Of a stretch of 64,000 nucleotides of DNA, positions 1 through 10,639 are shown piece by piece (position 1 is the first letter of the stretch; every line of letters starts with the position of its first letter). A program made the translations under genes and the position numbers. The notes below the pieces were generated by a model. It was not told where the DNA came from. It did not search any database and saw only the letters and a program-made list of their open reading frames with translations. Where the stretch lies: the NCBI GenBank assembly GCA_023213395.1, contig CM041465.1, positions 77,631,741-77,695,740 of the forward strand, given 5' to 3'. Source of the DNA: Cycas panzhihuaensis. Its lineage: Eukaryota; Cycadophyta.

Positions 1-1345
1 ATTATGATAAGTATAAGAGAACCCGAGGGACCCTTATTTTGCTTACTTTTTAAAGACATGTTAAATGCAATTTTGATTTCTCTTTTCCTTACAAAAAAAT
101 AAGAAAGAAAGAAAGAAAAACATAGATGAATCATTTGCATTAGTTAGGATCATATCAAAGTAGGTCAATGCTTTTTATGGTTGATCGAGTTAATTTTTTA
201 TTTGTCGTTTATATGTAAAACAAAATAATATTTTAGACCCATATTTAGGATTAGTTTTTGTTTACTTATTATGTGGCACCCTTAGGTTAGGTCCCATCCC
301 CTTGCTTAGGGTTTATTTAATTAATTGAGACTTCATATCCTTGGAATATAAGCTCATCCTCTCTCAAAGATAAATTGCTATTATCATAAAGGGATGTTTA
401 ATCAATGAGTACTTGACATCCTTAACATACAAACTTCTCTTTCCTTGGGATTACTTTTTTCTACCATGTTTAAAACACCAAAGATGTCAATTTACTATTA
501 TATTTTGATTTAAAAGTGGCATTTCTTATTCATCTATATTCACCTCTAAGTGCAAGAACCTTATAGTATTGGACATGAGTATCCCTAAACCATCCATCCT
601 CATGGGTGGATTATCATTGAGTGAGAGAGTCTCTAGTAATTGACCCTTGATAGGGTCATTAATTTAGGATTTGAGCTCTACTGGGACTTTGTACTCATCA
701 ATCCTCCTATACTCTTGATTGGGTAGATATAGATTCTTTCCCCTTTGGGTGGTTAGTGGTCTAGGTTAAAACTTTTCTTATAGAGAGACTTTCAGGCGAG
801 TAGATTAATAGGAAACTCTAAGTTGCTTACTTTGGGGTAGGGTCCCCTAACAATCCTTCTAATCATTGGGAGGTTGTTTTATCTTTCCCCCAAACCAAAA
901 GGGGATTTTTCTTATTTAGATTAGTTTGAATAATTATCTTTTTTAATTTAGGTGTATTGTTTCTTGATTTTTTGATTTATTTTTGTAAATATTAAAATTA
1001 TCAAATAATAATCTTTGAGGCTCTATACTTATTTGTTTGACATACACTTAAGGGATCATCCCTTCTCATTAAGAGAAGGGTCAAGGGTTTCTCTTGAGTC
1101 ATATCAAATTTGACCTCATCCATCTACACTCTTTTTAGGTGATTTATTTTGAGTCTTCTTAAGTGTCTTATCCCAAGATCTAGGACCATTTTGGCAATCA
1201 TATTAGAGAGTTGCTAAAACTTTCTAGTCATTTATTAGCTATACTAGTTCATTAAACTATTCATTAGATATTTATTTCTCCCATTAGTCACACTTTATCC
1301 TTTACCTTAAGTGAACCTTTTCCTCTTATTATTTTCCCTCTTTTG
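1..1345 (+). mobile_element. Family-A retroelement, leader upstream of gag (copy 1)
   Basis: AT-rich, non-coding. From about 540 to 1345 it is collinear with the reverse complement of roughly 28640-29480, which lies upstream of the inverted family-A gag. Shared landmarks include a 'gacccttgatagggtcattaat' type block near 635-660 and the 'agggtcaagggttt' block near 1078. The homology resumes at 14804, immediately after Copia-1, so this is the left half of an element interrupted by that insertion. Positions 1-540 show no recognisable feature beyond a short GAAA run near 105-120. The element's 5' LTR and primer-binding site are not identified; they may lie to the left of the window. Confidence 0.6.
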
Positions 1346-1654
1346 TGAAAGAGGTTAATGTATCAAGGTCATTTGTGTAGATTAATTATATGACCTTAGG
1401 CTATATTGATTAGCATTAGTCTCTTAATGAAATGTACTTTATATGCATTTTGATGTAATTTGAGGTTCATGTCATTAGGCGGGAAAATCCTAATCATAAT
1501 GCTCACCCTCAATAATAAAAGGCAAAATCTCGAGGGAGTAATTATTCATTCTCACCTCCAAGCTTGCTCTCATATCTTGTTTCATCTCTTTTTCATTTTC
1601 CATTGCCATTGTGTGTATGTGAGTAATTTATTCCCTAGATCCATCCTCCCTTCA
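1346..1654 (+). repeat. 5' LTR of Copia-1
   Basis: 309 bp, beginning TGAAAGAGG and ending CCTTCA, matching 14493-14803 and the Copia-2 LTR at 16566-16874. It is followed two bases later by the primer-binding site, which fixes the right edge. An open frame of 92 codons inside it is accidental. Confidence 0.92.
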
Positions 1655-1656
1655 TG

Positions 1657-1674
1657 TGGTATCAGAGTTAGAAG
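1657..1674 (+). other. Primer-binding site of Copia-1 (tRNA-iMet)
   Basis: TGGTATCAGAG followed by TTAG, complementary to the 3' end of plant initiator methionine tRNA. Minus-strand cDNA synthesis of the element would start here. Confidence 0.9.
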
Positions 1675-3545
1675 AGGATCTATTCATTCCATTCCACTTG
1701 TATGGAGTCATTTTGCCTCTCCTCCACCTTTAATGTAAAGTTTTGAGAGTGCATTCATCATTTTTAATATTTCGAGAACTTAAAATTATAGTACTTTATA
1801 TGTTTCTACTTTCTATATGTACGCAAAAATTCAAAGGCAAGTTTTTGAAGTCGTTCAGCTACCGGAACAATCTTTGAAGCATTAAAGGCCCAAAATTTCA
1901 TAAAATATTTTCCATCTCATAATTTGATGAAATTTGGCATAAATAGTTGTGTTAACTAGTGGATCATTTTTGTCTTCTGGAGTAACTTCTGATTCACCCT
2001 AAAATAGTGAGTTTTATCTATGATAAAAGGGTAAATTTTGGAGATAAGTGATTTAAGGCACTTTTCTCAATGAAATCCTTTAATTATTAGCTAAAAATAT
2101 GAAAGTTTTATTAAAGGATCTGGTAGATTTATGTCTTAGAATAAGTTTAAGAGAAATCTCATAAAATTTCATCCACTAGTTAGTGAGATCTATGCAGTTT
2201 TCTCATACTTGTTGATTTTGCCTACTCAACCCCACAAAGGACATTGTAAGGAAATTTTGGGTAGCATTTTGGAGATGGTATAGAAGGGAAAGTTAATGTA
2301 TATGTCAAAATATAACTTTTGACATATTAGAGATCAGATTCTGATTTGGCAGGATTTTACTTTTGTACTTTTTCGGGTATAAATTTTTTTGTGCCTTTTT
2401 AGAAATATGACTTCAAATTGTCATAAATTCAGATTTCATCATTTAGGCCTTCATATTTGTAATTTTTAGAAATTATGTCCATTTATCATTATTTGTAAAT
2501 TTTGTAAAAAAATCACAAAATAGGGTAAAATAACATGCATATAGATTTAGAAAAATTGGCATTTTAGTGGAAAGTTGATCCACTTTTTATCCTATTATGG
2601 ATTTTGTATCAAAACTTCCAAAATCATATTCAGAAACATTTTACTAAAGCAAGGGAAACCTTAGATCGAAAGCAACATCTAGTTCCCCTGCTAAATCTAG
2701 CATGCTTTTTCTATTTACACACATAGCATAAAGCATCACATAAAGTAGAAACAACAACAAAGCAAGTACATTTGGCAACTTTCCATTTTAATTTTTAGTT
2801 ATACAGAAACATATTACATTATTCCTAATAAGAATCTCATCTGTACGATCTATACCACCAGTTCTTAACTTGTACGCATACTCACCTTGGTTGAAATAGA
2901 CCAAGGTTAGTCAAAGACTAGGCCCTAAGGGAGGTGTGAGTTTCATACTTGGTCTGGTCTTAACTAGAATAGTGGTGGAGGGATAGGTTAGCCATACCTA
3001 TGGCCTCCAATCAGGGATAATCCTGATAAACACCCAGAAAAATTAAAAATCTTAATGTAAGATTAAAATTAACTTGGTCTAATATCCATCATAGTCATGG
3101 GATATGAAGTATCGTTTGACTCTTCAGAGGAGGTATATAGTTGCTCATTGGTGAACTAGGTGAGGACTGGGAGTACTTAGGCTCCATTGTGACTTGGATT
3201 TCATCACCAAGTATAGGTGCGAGTATCATAGGTGAAGGTCCTAATCGTATACTAGAAGCCTTAGGTATTGAAATCTCACCTACATTTAGACATAAGTGAG
3301 AGGTTAGTGGCATAACACATCACCACTCTTTGCCAGCTATACATTAGGCCTCATTCTTGCATCATTACTTATACTTATTTTTCATAGTTATTAAAAAATA
3401 CTTAATCATTGCTTGCTTCTCATCATAAGCATTCATTTCTACATCCATGTTGCACCAAGTGTATTAGCCACACGTGTCAGTGGCATATACTTCTATCATC
3501 TCTTCTACTTCTTTATCATCACCATGTCATCTGTATTTAAGTAGC
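1675..3545 (+). other. Copia-1 leader, non-coding
   Basis: About 1.9 kb between the primer site and the gag remnant, with no coding similarity. It is collinear with Copia-2 16895-18835, for instance the block 'tgtgcgcacactcaccttgg' type near 2868-2890 versus 18165-18190. It is therefore a genuine family leader rather than a separate insertion. Frames within it are short and not conserved. Confidence 0.7.
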
Positions 3546-4640
3546 ATATTAATTGCATATTGAAAGGCAAAGAAATTTGGGATTTATGGTACACTAGAGT
3601 TAAAAATGTTGCAAAGTATAAAGGCCTTTAGAGAGTCCATTTATAGCCTACACCCAGCATACCGGCAACATCTACAACATTCACTTCCGGTGGATCCACC
3701 CTAATAGCTCCTATAGATGCTGCAGCCAAACTACAATGGGAGATAAATGATGAAAAGATTCGTGTAGGAATTCTATTAGTTACTGATCACTTATTGCACA
3801 ACTTGATTAATGAAGAGCAACATGATACAGCTTGGAAGGTCCTTGAAGTTCTCAAGAAGAAGTTTAATACCAAGTCAGATTTAGAATTTGTTCATCTTGT
3901 TCTAAAAATGAACAAATTAAAAATATAGAAGGGACAAGCTCATGAGATAATAAATCTCCTTCGACCAATCAAACAAGCAATTGACAAAGATTTTAAGACC
4001 TAATGTATCACTTAGGCATTCTTGACCTAGTCATGTCTACATGTTCCTAATCATAAAAACTTACTTGGAAGTCTTCAATCTAGTGGAACATTAAAGACAC
4101 TCAACTTTGAAGAACTTGTTGATAAGTTCATAGAATTTGACAAGACCTTTGATACGAACTTTGTAGCCTCTAACTCTCTTCCAGATGCAGCCTTTGAGGT
4201 AGAAGAAGAAGTTTGTTACATAAGAAATCAAGGTCCCTCTTGTGGTAGAAGAAATAACCGAGCAAGAGGAAGAGGATGAAATATGGGAAATTGTCCACAA
4301 GGTTAAGTAAACCCTTAGTCACAACCTCGACAGTCTCAAGGCCAAGGGCCACCTCAACAAAGAGTAAGACAATCAGGCTAAATTAATACCTCTTCAGGGA
4401 CTAGTAATCAAACTATTATGTGTGATTAGTGTAACTGTAAAGGACACTTAGTAAAGGATTGCAGAACTACCACTTATAAGTTGGCTAAGTTCCAACTAAA
4501 ACATGGAGCTCATAATGTTGAAGAAACTTATGAAGAATCCCTTAGTGGTGCAAGTTTTGTTCAAGTACACTTTCAAAGAATTGAGGGATCTTCAGCATCA
4601 AATACCATTGACCAACCAAAGAGATACTTTGAAGCTTGAT
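3546..4640 (+). pseudogene. gag: Copia-1 gag (capsid/nucleocapsid) remnant
   Basis: A single frame with several TAG/TAA stops. It reads through a UBN2-type copia gag: a GKEIWDLWY stretch near 3565, then KLQWEINDEKIRVGIL near 3730 and AWKVLEVLKKKF near 3830. It ends in a basic, Gln-rich tail and a CCHC zinc knuckle at about 4420-4461 (C-x2-C-x4-H-x4-C, with a TAG inside the first loop). In an intact element Gag forms the particle and the knuckle binds genomic RNA. Copia-2 carries the homologous region at 18840-19660. The stops preclude a functional protein. Confidence 0.85.
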
Positions 4641-5075
4641 GTTGATATTTCACTTGTGAATTCCCTTCACCAATGCCAAGCCCTATTAGAATTACAAATA
4701 GTGTGGTTTCAATCGATGGACAGTGGATCATGGACACAGGAGCAACTAAACATATGACATGCAATCATGTTCTATATCAGACATTTGACTCAAATGTTCA
4801 AGGAGTTGTTCACATGGCTAATAAATCACAACAACCTATTGAAGGAATTAGTAATATTCGCTTGAAACTCCCAGGCTTAGAAGATTTTACATTGCTTTAT
4901 GTCTTATACATACCCAATCTTAAATAAAACCTACTCTTCTTATCCACACCTATCTCTTGTGGATTTGATCTAAGTGTAACTATAAATAACCAGACTCTCC
5001 AGGTCATTTACCCTATAACTAATCAAGTGGTTTTGACTAATAATCTCTCTGGAAAACTCTTTTGACTGAACGACT
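4641..5075 (+). pseudogene. Copia-1 aspartic protease and linker remnant
   Basis: The frame at 4673-4927 contains WIMDTGATKHMT, the D-T-G-A active-site motif of copia proteases, followed by the conserved strand ending in VLYIPNLK. The catalytic Asp is present, but the frame ends in TAA at 4925. Downstream codons run on to 5075, where the gypsy/TRIM block interrupts just before the integrase zinc-binding region. The enzyme would cleave the Gag-Pol polyprotein. Confidence 0.85.
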
Positions 5076-5080
5076 CTCCA

Positions 5081-5152
5081 TGTAACGAACCGTTACACCA
5101 AAACCTCGAGGTGTTAGTAAAGAGGGCCCCTCACCAAGTAGACCATTACCTC
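5081..5152 (-). repeat. TRIM 3' LTR, also the left terminus of the nested insert
   Basis: 72 bp near-identical copy of 5319-5391. It has lost the first base of the minus-strand TG, where it abuts the G-run at 5152-5158. It directly touches the CTCCA target duplication. Confidence 0.8.
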
Positions 5153-5284
5153 CCCCCCAGTTCAAATGGGCTAGCCACTTTAGCCCACTTTCAGCGTTTA
5201 TGCCCACAGGCCCGGCTACGGCGTTTTTGTCGGCGGCGTTTGTAGCGTCACCCCACCGCCCCCATAAGCGGTGTTGCCCCCACG

Positions 5285-5316
5285 GGATTTGAACCCGGGT
5301 CTTGGCTCTGATACCA
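5285..5316 (-). promoter_or_regulatory. TRIM primer-binding site followed by a B-box-like sequence
   Basis: On the minus strand TGGTATCAGAGCCA (5316-5303) is a 14-nt match to the initiator-Met tRNA 3' end. Eight bases further is GGTTCAAATCC (5295-5285), which fits the RNA polymerase III B-box consensus of tRNA genes. It does not continue the iMet tRNA complement, so it is not simply an extended primer site. Whether it drives transcription is unknown; no matching A box was identified. Confidence 0.55.
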
Positions 5317-5318
5317 CT

Positions 5319-5391
5319 TGTAACGAACCGTTACACCAAAACCTCGAGGTGTTAGTAAAGAGGGCCCCTCACCAAGTAGACCATTACCTCA
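5319..5391 (-). repeat. TRIM 5' LTR
   Basis: 73 bp, TG...CA on the minus strand. The plus-strand left edge TGTAACGAACCGTTACA (5319-5335) is a small hairpin with 7-bp arms. It matches 5081-5152. Confidence 0.8.
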
Positions 5392-5400
5392 GCTTTGCCC

Positions 5401-5957
5401 TCAAAGCTTGGTGATCTCAGGGTGCTCTAGGACAAATTGTTCATTCTCCCAGGTTGCATCTTCTCGCGGAAGTTGTTTCCATTTGATGAGATACTCAATG
5501 ATTTGTCTGGATCGTAGATGTCGAATTCTTCAGTTGATGATACATTCTGGAATGAGTTGAAGTTGCCCCTCCTCATTTAATATAGGTAATTCTGTTTGAA
5601 CTTGTACTTGTTGCCCAATTACCTTCTTGAGACATGAAACATGAAAGACATTATGGATCCTTGATAATGGTGGTAAGTCCAAGGCATATGCAACTTCGCC
5701 AATCTTCTTGAGAATTTTGTAAGGCCCATAAAATCGAGGTTGTAACTTATGTTGCCCATTCCGTTTGAGAGATTCCTACTTATACGGTTGCAACCGTAAG
5801 TATACCCAATCACCTGGTTGAAATGCTCGTTCACTTCACCCTTTATCTACCTGTTGTTTCATCCGATTTTGTGCAAGGTTCAAATTTTCCTTGAGTAGCT
5901 TAAGAATATGTGTTGTTTGTTGGATGTGGTCTTCGACTGCTTGAACCTTAGAACTGA
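5401..5957 (-). pseudogene. Gypsy-1 integrase C-terminus and chromodomain
   Basis: The minus-strand frame ending in TGA at 5403-5401 reads IIEYLIKWKQLPREDATWE followed by NEQFVLEHPEITKL, a typical chromodomain of plant chromoviruses. Upstream (5834-5619) is the integrase C-terminal and linker part, with the [13 protein letters not shown]-like motif partly readable. Chromodomains steer integration to marked chromatin. The C-terminus is intact, but frameshifts separate it from the integrase core. The stop lies 9 nt from the TRIM LTR, whereas in Gypsy-2 the same stop is followed by a further 3' untranslated stretch before the LTR. Confidence 0.85.
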
Positions 5958-6824
5958 TTATGGCATAGTTTTTAAGTGTGGGTGGTTCATAGCCATATAA
6001 TGCTTGGAGCAGGTCATTCCTGGCGATGCATGATAGGTTGTATTATACCACCATTCTACGCTAAAGGAAGCCAATGATGCCACCGCCTCGCTATCTCGAG
6101 CATAACACCGAAGGTATCCTTCGAGGCACTTATTAACCACCTCGGTTTGTCCATTTGTTTGTGGATGGTAGGCTGAGCTCATTGTTAGTTTAGTACTAAG
6201 TAGATGGAAGAGTTCTGTCCAGAAGTTACTGGTAAACTTGGGATCCCGATCACTGACTATACATTTGGGCATGCCGTACAACCTGTGTATATCCTTTAAA
6301 AAGACCTCAGCAATTTGCTTTGCCTTATATGTGGCCTGAATGCCACAAAAATGAGCATATTTAGTTAGCCTATCAACAACCACCAGTATAGCATCTTTTC
6401 CTTCTGACTTGGGTAGACCCACGATGAAGTCCATAGAGATTTCTTCCCATCGTTGATTTGGTATGGGAAGGGGTTGCAGCAATCCTAGAGACTTGATTGT
6501 TTCTGTCTTATGCCATTGACAAATTTCACATGAGGAAACATATCTCTTTACATCTCCTTTTTGTCCCTTCCAAAAGAAAGATTGTTTTAAGCGGTGGTAT
6601 GTTCGTAGGAACCACAGGTGACTTCTTGTTGGAGAGGCATGTGCATCATGTAGAATTTGCTCCTTAAGGCTAGAATGAGGGCATATATATATTCGATTCT
6701 TATACCAGAGAATATTTAAAGACCATGTATAATGGGTTGAATGCCCTACTCCGACTTGAAGGTCTTGAATGATCCGCTTTGTAAAGGAGTCTTCATCCCA
6801 TTCTTGCTTGGCATCGCTATCCAA
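5958..6824 (-). pseudogene. Gypsy-1 integrase core
   Basis: A 288-codon open frame. The zinc-binding region HASPTRSHLWFLRTYHR...CEICQ is at the N-terminus, with one expected His/Gly position altered. It is followed by the catalytic core with all three acidic residues: Asp in SMDFIVGLP, Asp in VSDRDPKFTSNFW and Glu in QTNGQTEVVNK. The enzyme joins cDNA ends to the target. It is the best preserved Ty3-gypsy domain in the window, but is cut off from RNase H and chromodomain by frameshifts, so no full polyprotein could be made. Confidence 0.9.
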
Positions 6825-7990
6825 GAGGGATTGATCGTTGTGATAGAATATCTGCGAGCCTTCTTCCTTACGAGATAAAGCATCGGACTATATTATCCTT
6901 GCCTTTTTATATATTATTTCAAAGTCAAAAGCTTGCATTTTGGTGACCCATTTTTGTTGTTCCTCAGATGATGTCCTTTGAGATAGAAAATATTTTAAGC
7001 TATCATGGTCTGTTTTAATTTGGAAATGTGTTCCCAATAAATATTGTCGCCATTTCCTAACGCATGAAGAATTGCTAACATCTCCTTCTCATAGGTGGAC
7101 TTGGCTTGGTCCTTGAGTGGAAGTTTGCGACTTCCACACGCCAAAGGTTTTCCTTCTTGCATTAAGAATGCTCCAATGCCTTGCCCTGATGCATCACATT
7201 CAATGGTGAAGGTCTTTGTAAAGTCTGGTGTTGCAAGGACTGGTGTGGTAGTTAAAGCCAGCTTTAGGTGTTCAAATGCTTCAGAGGCCTTATCATTCCA
7301 ATGGAAAGAATCCTTTTTTAACAAATTGATTAAAGGAGAAGCAATCCTTGCATAGCCTTGAACAAACTTTCGATAATATCCTGTGATTCCTAAGAATCCA
7401 CGAAGGCCCTTGATGTTTTTAGGTTTAGGCCAGTTTACGATAACTGCTATTTTCTTAGGATTCACCTTGACTCCTTCTTGAGAGATGATATGGCCCAAAT
7501 ATTCTATTTCTGTTTGTCCAAATTGATATTTTGATTTTTTTGCATAAAGCTGGTTGTCTGCAAGCACCTGTAATGCCTTATCAACATGTTGAAGATGGTC
7601 TTCCCACGTACGATTGAAGATCAAAATGTCATAAAAAAAGACTAATATGAACTTCCTTAAGTAAGGTTGAAAGAGTTTATTCATGAGTCCTTGAAAGGTG
7701 GATGGAGCATTAGTCAAGCCAAATGGCATGAATAAAATTCATAGTGACCTTCATGTGTACGAAATGTAGTTTTATGAACATCCTCTGCTTTGATCCTGAT
7801 TTGATGGTATCCTGACCGTAAGTCCAATGATGTGAAGAACATTGCTCCATGGAGTTCATCCAAGAGTTCATCAATGACTGGTATAGGAAATTTATCCTTG
7901 ATGGTTATCTTATTGAGCTCGCGGTAGTCTACACACATGCAAAATGAGCCATCTTTTTTCTTACTAAAATCATCAGGCGAAAAAGTGCTT
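6825..7990 (-). pseudogene. Gypsy-1 reverse transcriptase and RNase H
   Basis: Starts with [15 protein letters not shown] at about 7960 and continues with [13 protein letters not shown] (first catalytic Asp present) and [13 protein letters not shown] (7729 on). The metal-binding FDD box reads FFYDILIF: the first Asp of the pair is Tyr at 7633-7631, so polymerase activity would be lost. RNase H follows with CDASGQGIGAFL and YEKEMLAILHAL. Frameshifts lie near 7725 and 7048, and a TAG interrupts the tether near 6890. RT before integrase defines gypsy order. Confidence 0.9.
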
Positions 7991-8504
7991 TTACTTTCCT
8001 AATAATACCAAAGATTAAGGAGTTCTTGAACTAGTCATTCAATTTCATTCTTTTCTTTGGTAGGGATACCTGATGGTCGAATACAAGGAGGATTACTTCC
8101 AACTACCGGTCAATGCTATGATCTTGGTCACGTCTTGGGGAAGACCTTGAGGAATATCTTGAAAGACACAGTTATGGCGGTGAAGTACCAATTTTAAGTC
8201 ATTTGGTATACCATCATCTTGGAGAATGTCCCCTTACATTGGAAGTTCTTGACCTTCTAGAGCATAACATTTGGCAATGATTCTGTACCACCCTTTTTAA
8301 TAAACCTCTCCATACTTGGTGTGGTGATGATTTGGGTCGGTGGAGGAATGATCCCATTCAATTGATAGTCAATTCCTTGAAGTAAATCGGATGAAGAGCT
8401 CCGCATATTTAGTTGAATGGTCCCTAGTGGTTTGAGCCATTGTACCCTAATACAACATCAACTCCTCCAACAGAATGGCATACATAGAAGTGGAGAGGTG
8501 ATAG
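7991..8504 (-). pseudogene. Gypsy-1 protease-RT connector, decayed
   Basis: No long frame, but position and scattered matches (for instance an IDYQLNGIIPPPTQ-like stretch near 8350) fit the segment between protease and RT in chromoviruses. It is broken by several stops. Confidence 0.55.
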
Positions 8505-8843
8505 TCACCCATTGCAACTTGATATTGTGACATTTTCCCCACAAGCGAGTGTCCCTCCATTAGCCACCATAACGAAAATTTTGACGGGATATGGAAAGCA
8601 GTTGAGTTCTTCAGCAAGTTTCAGATTAATGAAATTATGGGTACTCCCAGAATCTATGAGGACAACCACCTTCCTTTTCTTAATGTACCCAATAAGTTTG
8701 AGTGTCCGAGGGTCGCAATTCCCTAGGGCATGCATTGATATAGTAGCAGTATCTTCTTCTTCCTCCTCAGGTGGGTCACAATCATTATTTTCTGGCTCTA
8801 ATGAGGCTTCTTCTCTTCGGTTCCTCATCTTGAACATCCTCAA
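8505..8843 (-). pseudogene. Gypsy-1 aspartic protease
   Basis: The open frame has an acidic linker (DPPEEEEEDT), then the protease motif VVVLIDSGSTHNFINLKLAEEL with the catalytic D-S-G triplet intact. The flap-side strand VMVANGGTLACGE follows. In an active element it would process Gag-Pol. The frame is closed by a stop after about 112 codons. Confidence 0.88.
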
Positions 8844-9721
8844 TTATAAATAAGTGTCGTTCAGGACACTTATGGTCTTTATTCCACTTTTGGTTACAAC
8901 GAAAACATAACCCTTTCAATTGTTTCTCATCCATCTCTTGGGAAGTCATTCATCGTACACCAGGAACCTGAAATTGTGGTCGCTCGAAATGTTCGTTGGG
9001 GGTTGGGATGCCTTATTTTTGCTTCAATGTGTGGAGCAAAATTAATAGGCTAGAGATGTTATCGTGTTTTAAGAGTCGCAACTCATGCGATGTCATCTCG
9101 TGACCCACCAATGTATAGCTCAAGTAATTTATCGACAAAGACCATCAACCCTTGTGGAGAGACGTTGGTATTCTCAGTATAAGTTGAAACAGTCCCCTCT
9201 GCCTAACTTTAGCTAAGCGGTTAAAGTGGTCCCGATCCTGTGTCTTGCCATATTGAGCTATAAGATCTTTGACAAAACCCTCCCATTAATAACTAAGCCC
9301 ACCAATTGTCTTCATAACCCATTGGTACCATTGGTAGGGTTCAGTTTCCATGTGTAAAGAAGCAAGAGGGATCTTCTTATCCTTTGGAACTTGATGAAGA
9401 GAAAAGTATTGTTCCATTTGGGTGATCCAGGTGTGTACATCTATGCCATTGAACTTCCTGATTTCTACCTTGGGAAGGAAGTTTGGACGAAAGCGCCTAC
9501 CATCATTACCTTCATCTTCTTTAGCGAAGTGACCCCCACCTATGTGAGTAGTATCATCAAGATCACTCTTTTCTTCCTTAAGAGGTTTCATGGATGTGAG
9601 CTCTAGCATTCGCTTCAAAATTTTCATTGAAGTCATTCTGGATTTGTAATATATCTTCTCGAAGTTGTGAAACTGCATCATTGAGATCTTGGGTCCAACT
9701 TGGGTTCATCTTAGGGGCCAT
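8844..9721 (-). pseudogene. gag: Gypsy-1 gag
   Basis: The likely start is the ATG at 9721-9719 (MAPKMNPSWTQDLNDAV), with a coiled-coil-like N-terminus. A frameshift near 9580 leads into KVEIRKFNGIDVHTWITQME, the retrotransposon gag core. A zinc knuckle at about 8915-8865 reads LCFRCNQKWNKDHKCP. Stops and frameshifts between 9286 and 8930 break it. An intact Gag would build the virus-like particle and bind element RNA. Confidence 0.82.
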
Positions 9722-10625
9722 TAGTCCACAAGACCTAAGTTGGAATCTTGGTTGGTAAATGTGACTGAAAAGGATTTGACGGGGTGTCTATAGACTGTTA
9801 TCCCCAATATGAGGCAATATGGATTTTTTTTTTTTTTTTTTTTTTTTGCTTTTTGCTTTTTTGCTTTTTGCTTTTTGCTTTTTGCTTTTTGCTTTTTGCT
9901 TTTTGGGCACCGTTGGTCGATGCACTATGTGCGCAAGAACCGATGATGGCTAGAGACACTCGATTTAACAAATAGATGATGGTGACCGACTCATTGACCG
10001 ACTAAGTGCGCACAACCCACTAATAGACTGACTAGGTACACTAGGTATGGGCTTGTCTGGTTTGTAGGCCCTCTGATATACTTATCCCAGACGTAAATAG
10101 TATCAACTTACAGAGGCAAATGCTCTACTCTATAGTTGTACTACCCCGTCTCTAGGGTACGTGGAGAGTAACTTCCCGGGGCTAACCGCTTACCGGTGCA
10201 CTACAAATTGTAGACGGTCAATAGGTTTCCTATGGTTACCTATACTAGGAAGGCTTATCTAGGGGGTCCTCCTATATACCCACAGGTACGTGGAGGCACA
10301 ATTCGTGAGCCGAGTTACATGCTAAGGCTTGATTCAGAGTGTGATCTCCGGTCCTTCACGCAAGGGACTAAAAGCCACAATGCGCTTAGACCAAAACGAT
10401 GCATCCTCATGATATTTATAGACCCCAAGACAGGTCTCTATCTAAATGCAAAAGAGAACTACCCAGTGGCAGTGTTAGGGTAGCTGCTCGATTGCAGTGT
10501 TATCTACCCCCAAAAAGCAAAGTAACTAAATGGAAATCAAATGAGAATAGGTACTAACGAGAAAAAAATGATGGAAAAAATTGATTATTTAATACCTTGA
10601 CTCTCCCACAAGGAATGGATCGACC
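9722..10625 (-). other. Gypsy-1 leader, non-coding
   Basis: Lies between the primer site and the gag ATG. It has moderate GC and no convincing coding frame in the element's orientation; a plus-strand frame at 10232-10483 is antisense to the element. It contains the T-rich array at 9824-9906. Confidence 0.65.
9824..9906 (+). repeat. Poly-T run and TTTTTGC heptamer array
   Basis: 24 consecutive T (9824-9847), then about eight copies of GCTTTTT with one 8-bp unit, inside the Gypsy-1 leader. On the element's sense strand this is an A-rich array. Confidence 0.9.
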
Positions 10626-10637
10626 GCTCTGATACCA
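10626..10637 (-). other. Primer-binding site of Gypsy-1
   Basis: Minus strand TGGTATCAGAGC, two bases downstream of the 5' LTR. It is complementary to initiator-Met tRNA. Gypsy-2 and the TRIM use the same 2-nt spacer. Confidence 0.9.
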
Positions 10638-10639
10638 CT

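Larger units (their letters stand above)
5081..5391 (-). mobile_element. TRIM-like mini-retrotransposon, 311 bp
   Basis: Minus-strand order: LTR (5391-5319), primer site (5316-5303), GC-rich internal segment of about 165 bp, G-rich tract next to the distal LTR, LTR (5152-5081). There is no coding capacity. The short LTRs, iMet primer site and polypurine tract with no genes are the definition of a TRIM. The two LTR copies are almost identical. It has no target duplication of its own: the 5 bp to the left are CTCCA and the 5 bp to the right are GCTTT. It is GC-rich, unlike its surroundings. Confidence 0.8.

Noticed and set aside
1460-1738. 92-codon open frame
   Set aside because: It lies inside the Copia-1 5' LTR and primer site. 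The equivalent frame is broken or differs in the 3' LTR and in Copia-2.
5281-5320. A tRNA gene or tRNA fragment, suggested by GATTTGAACCCGGGTC and TGGCTCTGATACCA on the plus strand
   Set aside because: No acceptor, D or anticodon stems can be formed. The second motif is the retroelement primer site next to an LTR. Only a B-box-like motif remains.
5081-5391. Interpretation of the TRIM as an ordinary independent insertion
   Set aside because: Its immediate 5-bp flanks differ (CTCCA and GCTTT), and the duplication instead pairs with the far end of Gypsy-1 at 11021.
10232-10483. 83-codon plus-strand open frame
   Set aside because: Antisense within the Gypsy-1 leader, with no conserved motif and no homologue in Gypsy-2.
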